From NCBI GenBank assembly GCA_036924085.1, contig JAVGWX010000013.1, positions 67,323,859 through 67,387,858 on the forward strand: a DNA stretch of 64,000 nt. Direction: 5' to 3'. Position numbers and translations under genes: made by a program. This document shows positions 40,114 to 49,979 of the stretch, piece after piece. The stretch comes from Ariolimax columbianus (lineage: Eukaryota; Mollusca; Gastropoda; Stylommatophora; Arionidae). Under the pieces are notes generated by a model, which worked only from the letters and a program-made list of their open reading frames with translations, was not told the DNA's origin and did no database searches. Positions within the stretch are counted from its first letter, which is position 1; each line of letters opens with the position of its first letter.

Positions 40114-40285
40114 TTTCCCACAAACATCACTTCTTCTTAGCTAGACTCTAAGTCCGTCTTTCCAGACTTTGTCAAATGCCTTTTCCAGATCCACCCAGAC
40201 AGCTACTGTGTGTTTCTGTGCCTGGTAGGCATCTTCTATCTCCTGGGCTATGAGGATGACCTGGTCCTCAGTGGATCTGTGCTGT

Positions 40286-42154
40286 CTAAAGCCGGCTTGC
40301 TGTAGAATTAGTATTCGTATTTTCTTCCAGATGCCACATCAGTCTGGTGATTATCATACGTTCCATCAGCTTGCCGACACAGCTCAGTAGGCTGATGGGC
40401 CTGTATCCATTTGGATCTGTTTTATCCTTTCCTGTTTTTGGTACTGGTACCAGTATTGCGTCTTTCCATGCCTGGGCTACAATTCCCCTTTTCCAGCTTT
40501 GGTTCAGGACCGATAGCAGTTTCCTCTTCGCTGTATGGCCCAGCCCCATCAGCATTTCGTTTGTTATCCCGTCTTTTCCGGGATATTTCCTTTTCTTTAA
40601 TGTTCTCATAGCCTCTTCCATTTCACGCATTGTTAATTTGGCCATCATGTGCTCTTCAGGTGCCGTAATCATGTTGTCGTGCCCCTTTAGCTCTTCGCTA
40701 ATGTCTGTATGCTTATCTGCAGGGAACTCGATGTGGTTTACTCTGGCATAGTGATCGACAAAAGCGTTTGCGGCTTTCTTACCTGTGATCAAGTTCTCAC
40801 CCTGCTGGATGGTAATGTGTTTGTTTGACGGGGTTTCGTCGTTTATGGCTCTGACTAGCTTCCATAGCTTGTTCCCGTCTTTGTCCAGGTTTAGGCTTTC
40901 CGTTTTATTTTTCCAGCTTTGTCTTGCTGTTTGCTTGAGAGTGTGTTTGTATTTCGCCGTGGCGGCTTTGAGGGCGATGTTTGCCTCCATGGATTGTTCT
41001 CGCTCTGCCATGTTCCTAGCATTTGTTACTGCATCTTCCGCTTTCTGCAACTCATCATTCCAGTAGGGCTTATAGTTTTTCCTAGCTCCTCTTGGGATGG
41101 TTTCAGTGGCGGCTTGCATTATTGCCTTGCTTAGGCTTTCCACCATGGGCTTCATTTTGTTGTTTCGTGTGTTGATGGTTTCACACAGCCCATCTGTCAG
41201 GATTGCAAATCTGTCCCAGTCGGCTCGTTTGTAATTCCAACGTGGGAGCGGTTTTGTTTCCTGTGGGCCTACTTCCATGTCAATGGTTAGCCTGATCGGC
41301 CTGTGGTCGATACCTGCCAGTTGGTTTAGCACCTGGCGGTCTATTTTATGGTGTATGTCCTGTGTGGAGAAGGCCAAATCTGGAGTCGAGGTGGTATGCC
41401 ATGTTCTTGAATATAAGCTAGGGCAATCCTCCGGCCTATTGATTAGGGAGAGATTTGCATCTATCTCCCAATCTTCCACTTCGTCACCTCTGCTGTCTGT
41501 GTCAGAGTATCCCCATCTCTCCGAGTGGCTGTTGAAATCTCCAACTACTATGCAGTTGGAGTCTCTGACCTCCATACTCGAGAGCGATAGGTCTCTATTT
41601 GGTGGTCCGTACAGATTGAAAATGCGGAGCTTCGTCTCTTGAGCCATTATGTCAACTCCTACAATTTCTGCTTGTCCGGTGTGATTGACAGATACCGCGC
41701 TACTCGGTATGCAGTTTCTGGTCAGTATCAGGACCCCTCCTTTGTGGCCTTCTCTATCGAGACGGAAGGTCTGGTATCCTCTGATTGAGAATTTATGATT
41801 ATTGTTGAGGTGCGTTTCCTGGATACATGCCACGTCAATCTTACCTTCATGCAGGTGATGTGTTAGGGAAAGTTTTTTGTTAATGACTCCCTCCGCATTC
41901 CATTGTAGTATTTTGAGGGTCTTGAGTTTTTGGTCAATAAAAGTTGCCCCATAGCCATGTGCCTTGACTCCACGACACATGGGTGGGTGACCACCAGTAG
42001 TCAAGGGTGGGCCCCTTCGAGGCGTGAGGCCCGGCACTATCGCTGCCTGGCGGGACTCCGCAGGATGAGCGCCATGCGTTTTTCTAATCGGTTGTACTGT
42101 CATCATGCTGCGATTTACGTTGCACTGTTTTGTTAGGCTTGCGGCCCCGTGCAT
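40286..42154 (-). pseudogene. LINE ORF2, N-terminal part (APE endonuclease, start of RT)
   Basis: The frame encodes 622 residues. An AP-endonuclease-like domain shows LQWNAEG (83-89), IQETHL (111-116), VVGDFNSH (203-210) and IDHRPI (282-287), the usual catalytic series. The first RT motifs follow near residues 560-610 (LVPVPKTGK, GYRPISLLSC). The frame breaks at about 40300-40320: the expected continuation ILQQAGFRQHRSTEDQ lies in another frame. With the downstream TAG this gives two inactivating lesions in an otherwise well-kept ORF, so the insertion is probably not very old. The Met at 42154 is the first in frame and may not be the true start. Confidence 0.92.
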
Positions 42155-42789
42155 CCGATTTCAACAGGCATTTCTGTAGGGATGCCCTCCTTAGCCTTTG
42201 GATGTCCCCAGCCTATCTGAAGGCAGCAGTTGTTTATGATCAGAGTTGTCTCTCTTATGGAAGTTGTCTTACCAGACTATCGAGTCTTCACTACTCGTGT
42301 CTATAGGGTGCGATGATGATATGTGAGATGATATATGAGATATATGATATGGAGTGGGGTATCTCTTTCTCCCTCTATTTTCTTGGCTTCTATGCAGAGA
42401 TGGTACGCCTAGCATTCCCCGCCACCTGGGATGTTGACACAGTGGGGCAGGTGTGCAATGTCCGCTGGTCTGCATCTCTTCTGCGTCCAGCATGATAGCT
42501 ATATGGCTGATAACGTACAGAGGTAGATATCGAAGTAGAAGTGCATTTAACCAGAGGACAAGCCTGGTGATGTCACAGAGATGTTGTTCGCCTAGTTTGC
42601 GGACAGATCTCATGGTCATTGGTTGAGTCTCGACAGTTCACAGTGAGGTGGCTGCTCTACTGTTTTCGACACCCCGACCAGGAACTAAGTCTTATGTTGG
42701 TGGTTTCGCACCCCATCGCCGTATAAGGTGAGTATCGAGCAGCTGTCCGCCCGCTTTGATCGGCGGGCGGCAGAGACCTCTTTCTGCGG
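42155..42789 (-). other. LINE leader / rDNA 3' flank of uncertain origin
   Basis: The stretch lies between LINE ORF2 and the 28S-like sequence. It may contain the LINE 5' UTR, an ORF1 remnant or rRNA 3' spacer. I saw no clear ORF1 zinc-knuckle domain. A short stretch near 42038-42066, at the start of ORF2, resembles 45234-45265 at the far 5' edge of the block. Confidence 0.4.
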
Positions 42790-43075
42790 CTCTACTGGAT
42801 AGGGCTGGGGCGCGAGCCCCAGGTCCCGAACATGTAGGAGCCTCCCATTGCAGTGATGCTGAGATTTTGGGCGGGATTGCGGCTTACAAGGGTTCGGCCG
42901 TAATCCCCCACATGGTAGCCTCGCGCCATTGGCTTATCAGCCTGGTACGTGAACCAAAGTGTCTGCGGCTCCTCTCGATATGAGCTGCTTTTCCGTAGCA
43001 ACGCCCTGTCATTAGTAGGGTAAAACTGACCTGTCTTCAGATGGTCTATTTCCAGCACCCGTTCACTATTTGGCC
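42790..43075 (-). pseudogene. 28S rRNA 3'-end pseudogene fragment
   Basis: The minus strand contains CAGGTCAGTTTTACCCTACT, CGAGAGGAGCCGCAG, ATAAGCCAATGGCGCGAGG, CTACCATGTGGGGGATTACG and AATCCCGCCC. In the same order, these are the near-terminal segments of eukaryotic 28S rRNA (GGTTAGTTTTACCCTACTGA, CGAGAGGAACCGCAG, AACCAATGGTGCGAAGCTACC, GAATCCCGCCC). Substitutions at normally invariant positions show it is a pseudogene. Confidence 0.85.
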
Positions 43076-43129
43076 AGACGAATTTATTGAGGGCTTTTGT
43101 TTGTCAATGACCAGGTATTTGAGATCTGC

Positions 43130-43430
43130 GGTTTCTGCGGGGTTAAACACGATTTCCGTAGCGTTCTTTCATTAGAGTGTTAGAGAGCTGACTTGTCTTC
43201 CGTGAGTCTAATACCAGCGTACGTTCATTATTAGACCCAACGGTAGTGCTCTCGATTTGTCAGTCGCTCTACAGTATTGGCGTGTTCAGTCAAATTAAGC
43301 CGCAGGTTCCACTCCTAGTGGTGCCCTTCCGTCAATTCCTTTAGCGAGACAATCAAGTTACTTAGAGGGTAGCCCCGGATTTTCGAGGGTCTAAATCCAG
43401 CACCCGTTCCATATTAGACCCAACGAAAGT
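43130..43430 (-). pseudogene. Duplicated 18S/28S junction segments
   Basis: On the minus strand, 18S sequence passes at about 43430 into a short 28S-like piece (GGGTCTAATATGGAACG, GTGCTGGATTTAGACC; 43381-43425). A second diverged copy of the 18S segment around GGAATTGACGGAAGGGCACC follows (about 43253-43352), and then a second 28S-like piece (about 43135-43245, with GTATTAGACTCACGGAAGAC). The 18S to 28S joint is thus present twice, and the 28S segment three times counting 42790-43075. Confidence 0.75.
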
Positions 43431-43486
43431 GCTCTCGGCATGTCAATCATGTCAGTGTTTGGCCGTGTTGAGTCAAATTAAGCCGC

Positions 43487-43535
<49 letters not shown>

Positions 43536-44687
43536 TTTGCAACCATACTTCCCCCGGAACCCAAACACTTTGGTTTCCCGGAAGCTGCCCGCAGAGTCAT
43601 CGAAGCAACTCCTGCGGATCGCTAGTCGGCATCGTTCATGGTCAGAACTACGACGGTATCTGATCGTCTTCGCGCCTCTGACTTTCGTTCTTGATTAATC
43701 AAAACATTCTTGACAAATGCTTTCGCAGTAGCTCGTCTTGCGCGATCCAAGAATTTCACCTCTAACGCCGCAATACGAATGCCCCCGTTTGTCCCTGTTA
43801 ATCATTACCTCCAGTTCCGAAAACCAACAAAATAGAACCGAGGTCCTATTCCATTATTCCATGCACCATTATTCAGGCAGCCGAGGCCTGCTTTGAACAC
43901 TCTAATTTTTTCAAAGTAAACGCGCCGGCCACCCAGGACGCTCAGCAAAGAGCACCCGTGGGAGAGAGCCGGCAGACGGTAGGGCAGGAGACAACGGGCA
44001 GTGAACCGGCGCGAGCCGGACCGCCCGCCTGCGCCTGAGATCCAACTACGAGAATTTTAACTGCAACAACTTTAATATACGCTATTGGAGCTGGAATTTC
44101 CGCGGCTGCTGGCACCAGACTTGCCCTCCAATAGATCCTCGTTAAAGGGTTTAAAGTGTACTCATTCCAATTACGGGGCCTCGAAAGAGTCCCGAATTGT
44201 TATTTTTCGTCACTACCTCCCCGTGCCGTGAGTGGGTAAGTTGCGCGCCTGCTGCCTTCCTTGGATGTGGTAGCCGTTTTTCATGCTCCCTCTCCGGAAT
44301 CGAACCCTGATTCCCCGTTACTCGTTACAAACATGGTAGGCGTGTCACGTACCATCGACATTTGATAGGGCAGACATTTGAAAGATGCGTCGCCGGCACA
44401 TGAGGCCATGCGATCAGCACAAAGTTATCCAGAGTCACCAGTGGGGACGCCGCAACCCCGCGAGGGGAAACGACGATTGGTTTTGAACTAATAAAAGCGC
44501 TTGGAGCTTGGTAAGCATGTATTAGCTCTAGAAATGCCACAGTTATCCAAGTAGGATCGTGTCATCTAAGGAACCTCGACTGATTTAATGAGCCATTCGC
44601 GGTTTCACCGTGAGACAGTGTGAACTTAGACATGCAGGGCTTAATCTTTGAGACAAGCATATGACTACTGGCAGGATCAACCAGATA
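43430..44687 (-). rRNA. 18S rRNA, 5' two-thirds (truncated copy)
   Basis: Reading the minus strand from 44687 gives CTGGTTGATCCTGCCAGTAG, the canonical 18S start, then CATGCAAGTCT-type sequence, GCCGCGGAAATTCCAGC near 44090 and GGAATTGACGGAAGGGCACC near 43530. Similarity fades after about 43440, so only about 1,250 of some 1,800 nt are present. The 3' third of 18S, ITS1, 5.8S, ITS2 and most of 28S are missing. Placement inside an intron, next to a LINE and antisense to FUT8, marks it as a dispersed, non-functional copy. Confidence 0.95.
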
Positions 44688-45319
44688 TCTGCCGGAGACG
44701 TACGTACAGCACACACCGGTCGGCGGAGGAAGGGTGTGTAAAAAGCCTCACTGGGACGGCCGCAGGGACCGACTGACGGAACGGACGGACGGTTGTTCCA
44801 CCCGTCCCTCACTTCGTCGACCTAGGACCGCCTGACAGGGGCCTCCTACACGCACCAGACAACCGACCGACCGGGCTCTTTCGAGGAGGGATGGCAGCGC
44901 TCTGTGCAGAACGGATCCCAACGACCTCGGCGATGAATTTCACTGGGGCTAGAGACAATTTGGCCTGCCGGCCTGCCCTTCTCCCGAGGAGAACACAGGG
45001 CCTTGAGGCACAATTCCTGCTTTCCATTTGTCGGTCACAAGCTCTTTGCGAGAGTCTGACCACCAGCGAGACGAACTGTCGAGCTCTGCTATAAGCCTTA
45101 GATAAATCACCACGGACGGACCACGTTTCCTGATACGGACCAGAGAAGCGCACCTCGGTGGAGGAGACACCACAATAAACCGCACCCCAATAGCTCTACG
45201 GGGAAAGGCAGGCGAGCGTTTTCCGCAAGCCCGCGCTATCGCTCTGCCTGGCGGGACTGAGATCGCTTTACGAACACTGGTTGAAATTGAATCGCGGCGG
45301 CGAGACAACTACCCCAGAT
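44688..45319 (-). other. GC-rich sequence upstream of 18S, probably 5' ETS
   Basis: The stretch is GC-rich, unlike the surrounding AT-rich intron. It directly precedes the mature 18S 5' end on the same strand, where a 5' external transcribed spacer would be. Identity as ETS is inferred from position alone; it could also be the true LINE 5' UTR. Short open frames in it have no recognisable similarity. Confidence 0.5.
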
Positions 45320-47000
45320 AGTCAAGTAATATAACCTTCAAGGGTAACTAAGTTAAGTAATATAACATTAAAGGCGTAACTATGCCAAGTAGTATGACCT
45401 TAAAGGGGTAACTAAGCTAAGTAATATAATCTAAAAGGAGTAACTAAGTCAAGTAATGTGACCCAAGTGTAGTTACTAAGTCAAGTAATATGACCTTAAA
45501 GGAGTAACTAAGTCAAGGAATATTACCTTAAAGGAGTACCTAAGTCAAGTAATATGACCTCAGTGTAGTAACTAAGTCAAGTAATATGATCTCATTGTAG
45601 TAACTAAGTCAAGTAATATGACCACAATGTAGTAACTAAGTCAAGTAATATGACCTCAGTGTAGTAGCTAAGTCAAGTAATATGACCTTAAAGGAGTAAC
45701 TGATTCAAGTAATATGACCTCAGTGTAGTAACTAAGTCCAGTAAAATGACCTTAAAGGGGTAACTAAGTAAAGTAATATGACCTTAGTGTAGTAAATAAG
45801 TCAAGTAATGTGACCTTAAAGGAGTAACTAAGTCAAGTAATATGACCTCAGTGTAGTAACTAAGTCAAGCAATATTACCTTAAAGGGGTAACTAAGTCAA
45901 GTAATATTACCTTAAAGGAGTAACTAAGTCAAGTAATGTGACCTAAGTGTAGTAACTAAGTCAAGTAATGTGACCTTAAAGAAGTAACTAAGTCAAGTAA
46001 TATGACCTCAGTGTAGTAACTAAGTCAAGTAATATTACCTTAAAGGAGTAACTAAGTCAAGTAATGTGACCAAAGTGTAGTAGCTAAGTCAAGTAATGTG
46101 ACCTTAAAGGAGTAACTAAGTCAAGTAATATGACCTCAGTGTAGTAACTAAGTCAAGTAATATGACCTTAAAGGGGTAACTAAGTCAAGTAATATTAACT
46201 TAAAGGAGTAACTTAGTCAAGTAATATGACCTCAGTGTAGTAACTAAGTCAAGTAATATTACCTTAAAGGAGTAACTAAGTCAAGTAATGTGACCTCAGT
46301 GTAGTAAATAAGTCAAGTAATGTGATCTTAAAGGAGTAACTAAGTCAAGTAATGTGACCTAAGTGTAGTAACTAAGTCAAGTAATGTGACCTTAAAGGAG
46401 TAACTAAGTCAAGTAATGTGACCTAAGTGTAGTAACTAAGTCAAGTAATATGACCTCAGTGCAGTAACTAAGTCAAGTAATATGACCTTAAAGTGGTAAT
46501 TAAGTCAAGTAATATGACCTCAGTGTAGTAACTAAGTCAAGTAATATGACCTCAGTGTAGCAACTAAGTCAAGTAATGTGACTTTAAAGGAGTAAGTAAG
46601 TCAAGTAATATGACCTCAGTGTAGTAACTGAGTCAAGTAATATGACCTCAGTGTAGTAATTAAATCAAGTAATATAACCTCAGTGTAGTAACTAAGTCAA
46701 GTAATATGACCTCAGTGTAGTAACTAAGTCAAGTAATGTGACCTCAGTGTAGTAACTAAGTCAAGTAATATGACCTCAGTGTAGTAACTAAGTCAAGTAA
46801 TATGACCTCAGTGTAGTAACTAAGTCAAGTAATATGACCTTAAAGGGGTAACTAAGTTAAGTAATATTACCTTAAAGGAGTAACTAAGTCAAGTAATATG
46901 ACCCCAGTGTAGTAACTAAGTCAAGTAATATAACCTCAATGTAGTAACTAAGTCAAGTAATGTGACCTCAGTGTAGTAACTAAGTCAAGTAATGTGACTT
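45320..47000. repeat. 32-bp minisatellite, main segment
   Basis: About 52 units of 32 bases all contain AAGTCAAGTAATATGACC and GTAACT. Two subtypes alternate irregularly: one has CTTAAAGGAGTAAC, the other CTCAGTGTAGTAAC. The right part is richer in the second subtype. The first 13 bases also form the right copy of the candidate target duplication. Confidence 0.95.
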
Positions 47001-47035
47001 AGTAGAGTTTAGTTTCGTTAAGTTTAGTCGAAGAA

Positions 47036-47388
47036 TCAACCTTATTGCTCACGGTTTAACCCAAAAGTGCTCTGTTCGTCTGCCTATGTTTGTAGAATCT
47101 CAGCACAAAGCAAGAACTCCATAGCTCTGGTAAGCATATCGTAATAGATTGGGCAGGTTTTTAACGTAATTTTGAATTCTGCTCGGGCACCAGACGTCAA
47201 GGCTACTCTTTTTGATTTCCAACTGCCGAGAGATTTTTAACGGGCGCGACACTGCACACGGACGTCCGATCTCTACTACCCAGAGATCCCGGAAAATACA
47301 TGATAGTGCACGTGAAAAAATCCTGGTCTTCACCGTGATTTGGACCTGTGACCTCCGGCACCCGAGGGTGACGTCTTACCACGAAATG
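47036..47388 (-). mobile_element. tRNA-derived SINE inserted in the 32-bp array
   Basis: The minus strand starts near CGTGGTAAGACGTCACCC (A-box-like) and has AGGTCCAAATC as B box. It shares GAAGACCAGGATTTTTTCA, GTTAAAAATCTCTCGGCAG and GCTTTGTGC with the elements at 2321 and 54128. The 32-bp array resumes at 47389, so the SINE interrupted it. Confidence 0.72.
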
Positions 47389-47885
47389 GAGTAACTAAGT
47401 CAAGTAATATGATCTCAGTGGAGTAACTAATTCAAGTAATATGACTTTGGATGAGTAGCTAAGTCAAGAGATATGACTTTAGGGGAGACACTAAGTTACA
47501 AAATGGAACCTTACATACCTAATTAAGTCGAGTAATGTGATCTTACATAACTAATTAAGCCGAGTAATGTGACCTTACATGACTAATTAAGTTGAGTAAT
47601 GTGACCTTACGTGACTAATCAAGTCGAATAATGTGACCTTACATGAAAGATTAAGTCCAGTAATGTGACCTAACATGACTAATTAAGTCGAGTAATGTGA
47701 TCTTACATGACTAATCAAGTCGAGTAATGTGCCCTTACATGACTAATTAGGTCGAGTAATGTGACCTTACATGACTAATTCAGCCGAGTAATGTGACCTT
47801 ACATGACTAACTAAGTCGAGTAATGTGACCTTACATGACAAATTAAGTCGAGTAATGTGACCTTGATAACATGACCTTGGTAACT
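47389..47885. repeat. 32-bp minisatellite, diverged subfamily up to the exon
   Basis: After two or three ordinary units (47389-47470) the array changes to a subtype with TAATTAAGTCGAGTAATGTG and ACCTTACATGAC, still 32 bases per unit, about 12 copies. The last recognisable unit ends about 25 bases before the splice acceptor at 47908. Confidence 0.9.
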
Positions 47886-47908
47886 TATTTTATTTGTAAT
47901 CAACCCAG

Positions 47909-48085
47909 GGTACATGTACGGAGAACTGATAAAATTGATTTGGAGGCTTCCTTCCACTCTTTGGGCGAGTACATGATCCATGTGAAGGAGTACTACGACC
48001 AGCTGGAAAGGACACAGCCTAACATCACAAGGAGGATATACCTTGCCTCAGATGATCCTAACGTACTTACAGAGGCCAGAAAACA
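47909..48085 (+). CDS. FUT8: FUT8-like exon with GDP-fucose-binding motif
   Basis: The exon encodes VHVRRTDKIDLEASFHSLGE, then YMIHVKEYYDQLER, and RRIYLASDDPNVLTEARK. HVRRTDK is the motif I of alpha-1,6-fucosyltransferases; its two arginines (R365 and R366 in human FUT8) contact GDP-fucose and are needed for activity. YLASDDP corresponds to human YLATDDP, which carries conserved aspartates. The acceptor is AACCCAG (47902-47908) and the donor GTAGGT (48086). The first base completes a Gly codon and the last two bases (CA) join the next exon as a Gln codon. All catalytic residues visible here are intact. Confidence 0.96.
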
Positions 48086-48734
48086 GTAGGTGTCCACTTT
48101 AACAGCTCGATAATCTGTTAGCATCTTGTATGTCAGGGTTATTGTTATTGGATGGGATCCACTGGATCACGACTTTTTTTAACCTATAACCTTTACCCTA
48201 CTGAATAATAAAAGTACGGAAGTATCCACAGCCACTGAATTATTTTTCAGCACGTCACGTTTTTCTAGGTTGTTTACTTTGAAAATATGTATTTTATTTT
48301 GTTTGTTGTTGTATATATATATGATTTGTTTGTATGTAGAGTCATAAATGAATAAAGAACTTGTTGGTGTAATTGTTTTTGTTGTGTGTGTGTGTTAGTT
48401 TCTGAGATACAAAAAGATAAATGTGAAAATTAAAAAAACCGTAACATTTTGATTTTGCGCATGTGAAAAACGTGACAGAACACTGATAGTGTTTCTTACC
48501 AGATCGTCAAATCTGCTATTTTCCCTTACAAATGTAGTTAATACTGCTAAATAAACAAATTAAACAGATCGATCTCAGAAATATATGTCACAACAACTTA
48601 CCTTTATCACCCGCAATAATGGAATAATCCGCAAGTCGTCCAGAAAAAGAGAATAAAATTGTCTTTCAAACTAAATCGGCCATCTTTCTTGTTTACATCT
48701 ACAATGATGGCATTGCCTATTTTTAGTTTCAATT
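48086..48734 (+). other. FUT8 intron sequence with no other recognised feature
   Basis: AT-rich intronic sequence with a short TA run near 48312. AATAAA motifs occur near 48352, but downstream exons continue the gene, so I do not call an alternative end here. Confidence 0.5.
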
Positions 48735-49217
48735 TCGGGTGTGTTTCAAGCACGACTAGGATGGGCCGGACACCTCGTCCGTATGTCAGACGAGCGGCTA
48801 CCAAAGAAGCGTCTATACAGCGAGCTGAGAGAGGGATGGCACGAGAAATGGTGCCCAAAGAAACGTTTTAAAAACGTTCTGAAGGACTCACTGGAAAGTT
48901 GCCAGATAGGCATCGACACCTGGGAATGTTTTGCGCAACACAGTACTGACTGGAGAAGCGCAGTGAAATCGGGTGTAGCTACCGGCGAAGACAACAGTGT
49001 TGCGAAAGCCCAGAGCAGACACGAGACCCGGAAATTCCGAACAGCGGGAGCACCATCACCTTCTACAAACCTCGTGTGCCCGATATATAGCAGATGTTTT
49101 CGTGCCCGCAATTGGCCTGTTCAGCCACATGCGCACCCACACCCAACAGGGAAATCTGTGACGAGGATGATGTCGGCGGTCCTCATCGACAACGATGGAC
49201 AGCTATTATTATTCTAA
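48735..49217 (+). pseudogene. LINE ORF2 C-terminal relic with C2H2 finger
   Basis: The sequence reads RLGWAGHLVRMSDERLPKK, then KKRFKNVLKDSLESCQIGI, DTWECFAQHSTDWRSAV and CPIYSRCFRA, and in a shifted frame the histidine half of a C2H2 finger (GLFSHMRTH-like). This WAGH-VRM...W...C2H2 order is a common C-terminus of animal LINEs. A frameshift within the finger and a Cys-to-Tyr change show decay. An antisense relative lies at 59500-59860. Confidence 0.8.
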
Positions 49218-49822
49218 TAAATGCATGACAATGTTCTAGAATAATTTTCTTCTCGCCCAATGTATTTTCCAGCCGTTAGTGACGGGGGCGACCATTTTAC
49301 TTTTTGCGTAATAAATCTCTGCTCATATGCTGAAGGTTAAGTACTCCCCGAGTTAGATACCTAGGATGTATTTTTACAGACGACGTTAGGCTCAGCAGAG
49401 AAAGTCTTGAGGCCTTTGCTGTGTGTCTCTTTGAGTAGATTAGATACCAGATAATATTTTTTTTTAGTGAGAAGTTGGTGATCGCTTGAAATACATTGCC
49501 ACCGGAAATAGTGGGGGCAGGATCAATTAGTGCATTCAGGAATAGATTGGATGCACATAGGTAGTCTAGATCAAACGAATGTAAATGAATGTGGTTGTAA
49601 ACAGACTCTGTAGAGTCTTCTAAACCAGTATAAAGATGTTAAGTTAAGTTAATTTAAGACAATCAAAGTGACGGCCATCAACATTACATCTGGTGTAGTG
49701 CCACCGACACAGAAAGTAGGTATGACAGCTAGAGTTCAGAAATAAATTAGGTCGTCGTAGCAACGACTTCCCATACTATTATCTTCAATTTTCAAAATGT
49801 TCACATTATTTCTTCCTACCAG
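49218..49822 (+). pseudogene. LINE (CR1/L2-like) 3'-end relic and intron sequence
   Basis: Around 49485-49560 the + frame reads NTLPPEIVGAGSISAFRNRL followed by DAHR. This matches the W/NSLPxxVVxAxSxxxFKxRLD terminus of CR1- and L2-type proteins. Stops on either side show decay. The remainder shows nothing recognisable up to the exon acceptor at 49822. Confidence 0.55.
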
Positions 49823-49973
49823 ATATCCAAATTACACATTCATAAGTAACAGTTCCATATCACAGTCCGCATCGCTGGGAACCAGGTACAGCGACAGCTC
49901 GTTGCGTGGGGTTATCATAGACATCTACTACCTGGCTCGCTGTGATTTTCTTGTGTGTACATTCTCTTCTCAG
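49823..49973 (+). CDS. FUT8: FUT8-like exon, C-terminal part of catalytic domain
   Basis: The exon encodes [19 protein letters not shown], then [19 protein letters not shown] and [12 protein letters not shown]. These match the FUT8 segments [38 protein letters not shown] and [11 protein letters not shown]. The conserved aspartate of the DI(Y/H) segment and the serines of TFSSQ, implicated in donor binding in human FUT8, are kept. The acceptor is TTCCTACCAG (ending 49822) and the donor GTAAGA (49974). The first base completes the codon shared with the previous exon. A 691-base inverted repeat arm begins only six bases after this donor GT starts. Confidence 0.96.
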
Positions 49974-49979
49974 GTAAGA

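Larger units (their letters stand above)
38230..45319 (-). mobile_element. Composite block: rDNA-like 5' part joined to a near full-length LINE
   Basis: On the minus strand the order is: GC-rich 5'-ETS-like sequence (45319-44688), the first two-thirds of 18S (44687-43430), duplicated 18S/28S junction pieces (about 43430-43130), the 28S 3' end (about 43075-42790), about 600 bases of uncertain leader, then LINE ORF2 (42154-38245) and a GAAGAA tail at 38230. Every part has the same orientation. The block is bounded by the same 32-bp array, with AGTCAAGTAATAT at both edges. This is what one target-primed reverse transcription with a template jump from LINE RNA to rRNA would leave. Insertion of a LINE into an old rDNA fragment, followed by transposition or rearrangement of both, is an alternative. 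Confidence 0.6.
5504..47908 (+). other. FUT8: FUT8 intron of about 42.4 kb
   Basis: The interval between the donor GTAGGT (5504) and the acceptor AACCCAG (ending 47908) has no FUT8 coding sequence, and the flanking exons join in frame at the conserved Gly-Val-His-Val-Arg-Arg junction. The contents are about 30.6 kb of 26-bp minisatellite, a 32-bp array, SINEs, and an rDNA/LINE composite on the opposite strand. Repeat sequence starts about 11 bases after the donor and ends about 50 bases before the acceptor. Confidence 0.85.

Noticed and set aside
38576..41642. Several + strand open frames of 60-160 codons, such as 38576-39064
   Set aside because: They are antisense to the LINE ORF2, which has clear motifs on the minus strand. 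Similar antisense frames recur at other LINE copies for the same reason.
42792..43058. Minus-strand open frame of 88 codons over the 28S-like region
   Set aside because: The nucleotide sequence matches 28S rRNA; the open frame is coincidental.
44585..45308. Open frames on both strands upstream of 18S
   Set aside because: GC-rich spacer-like sequence gives chance open frames; no recognisable domain, and the position is that of a 5' ETS.
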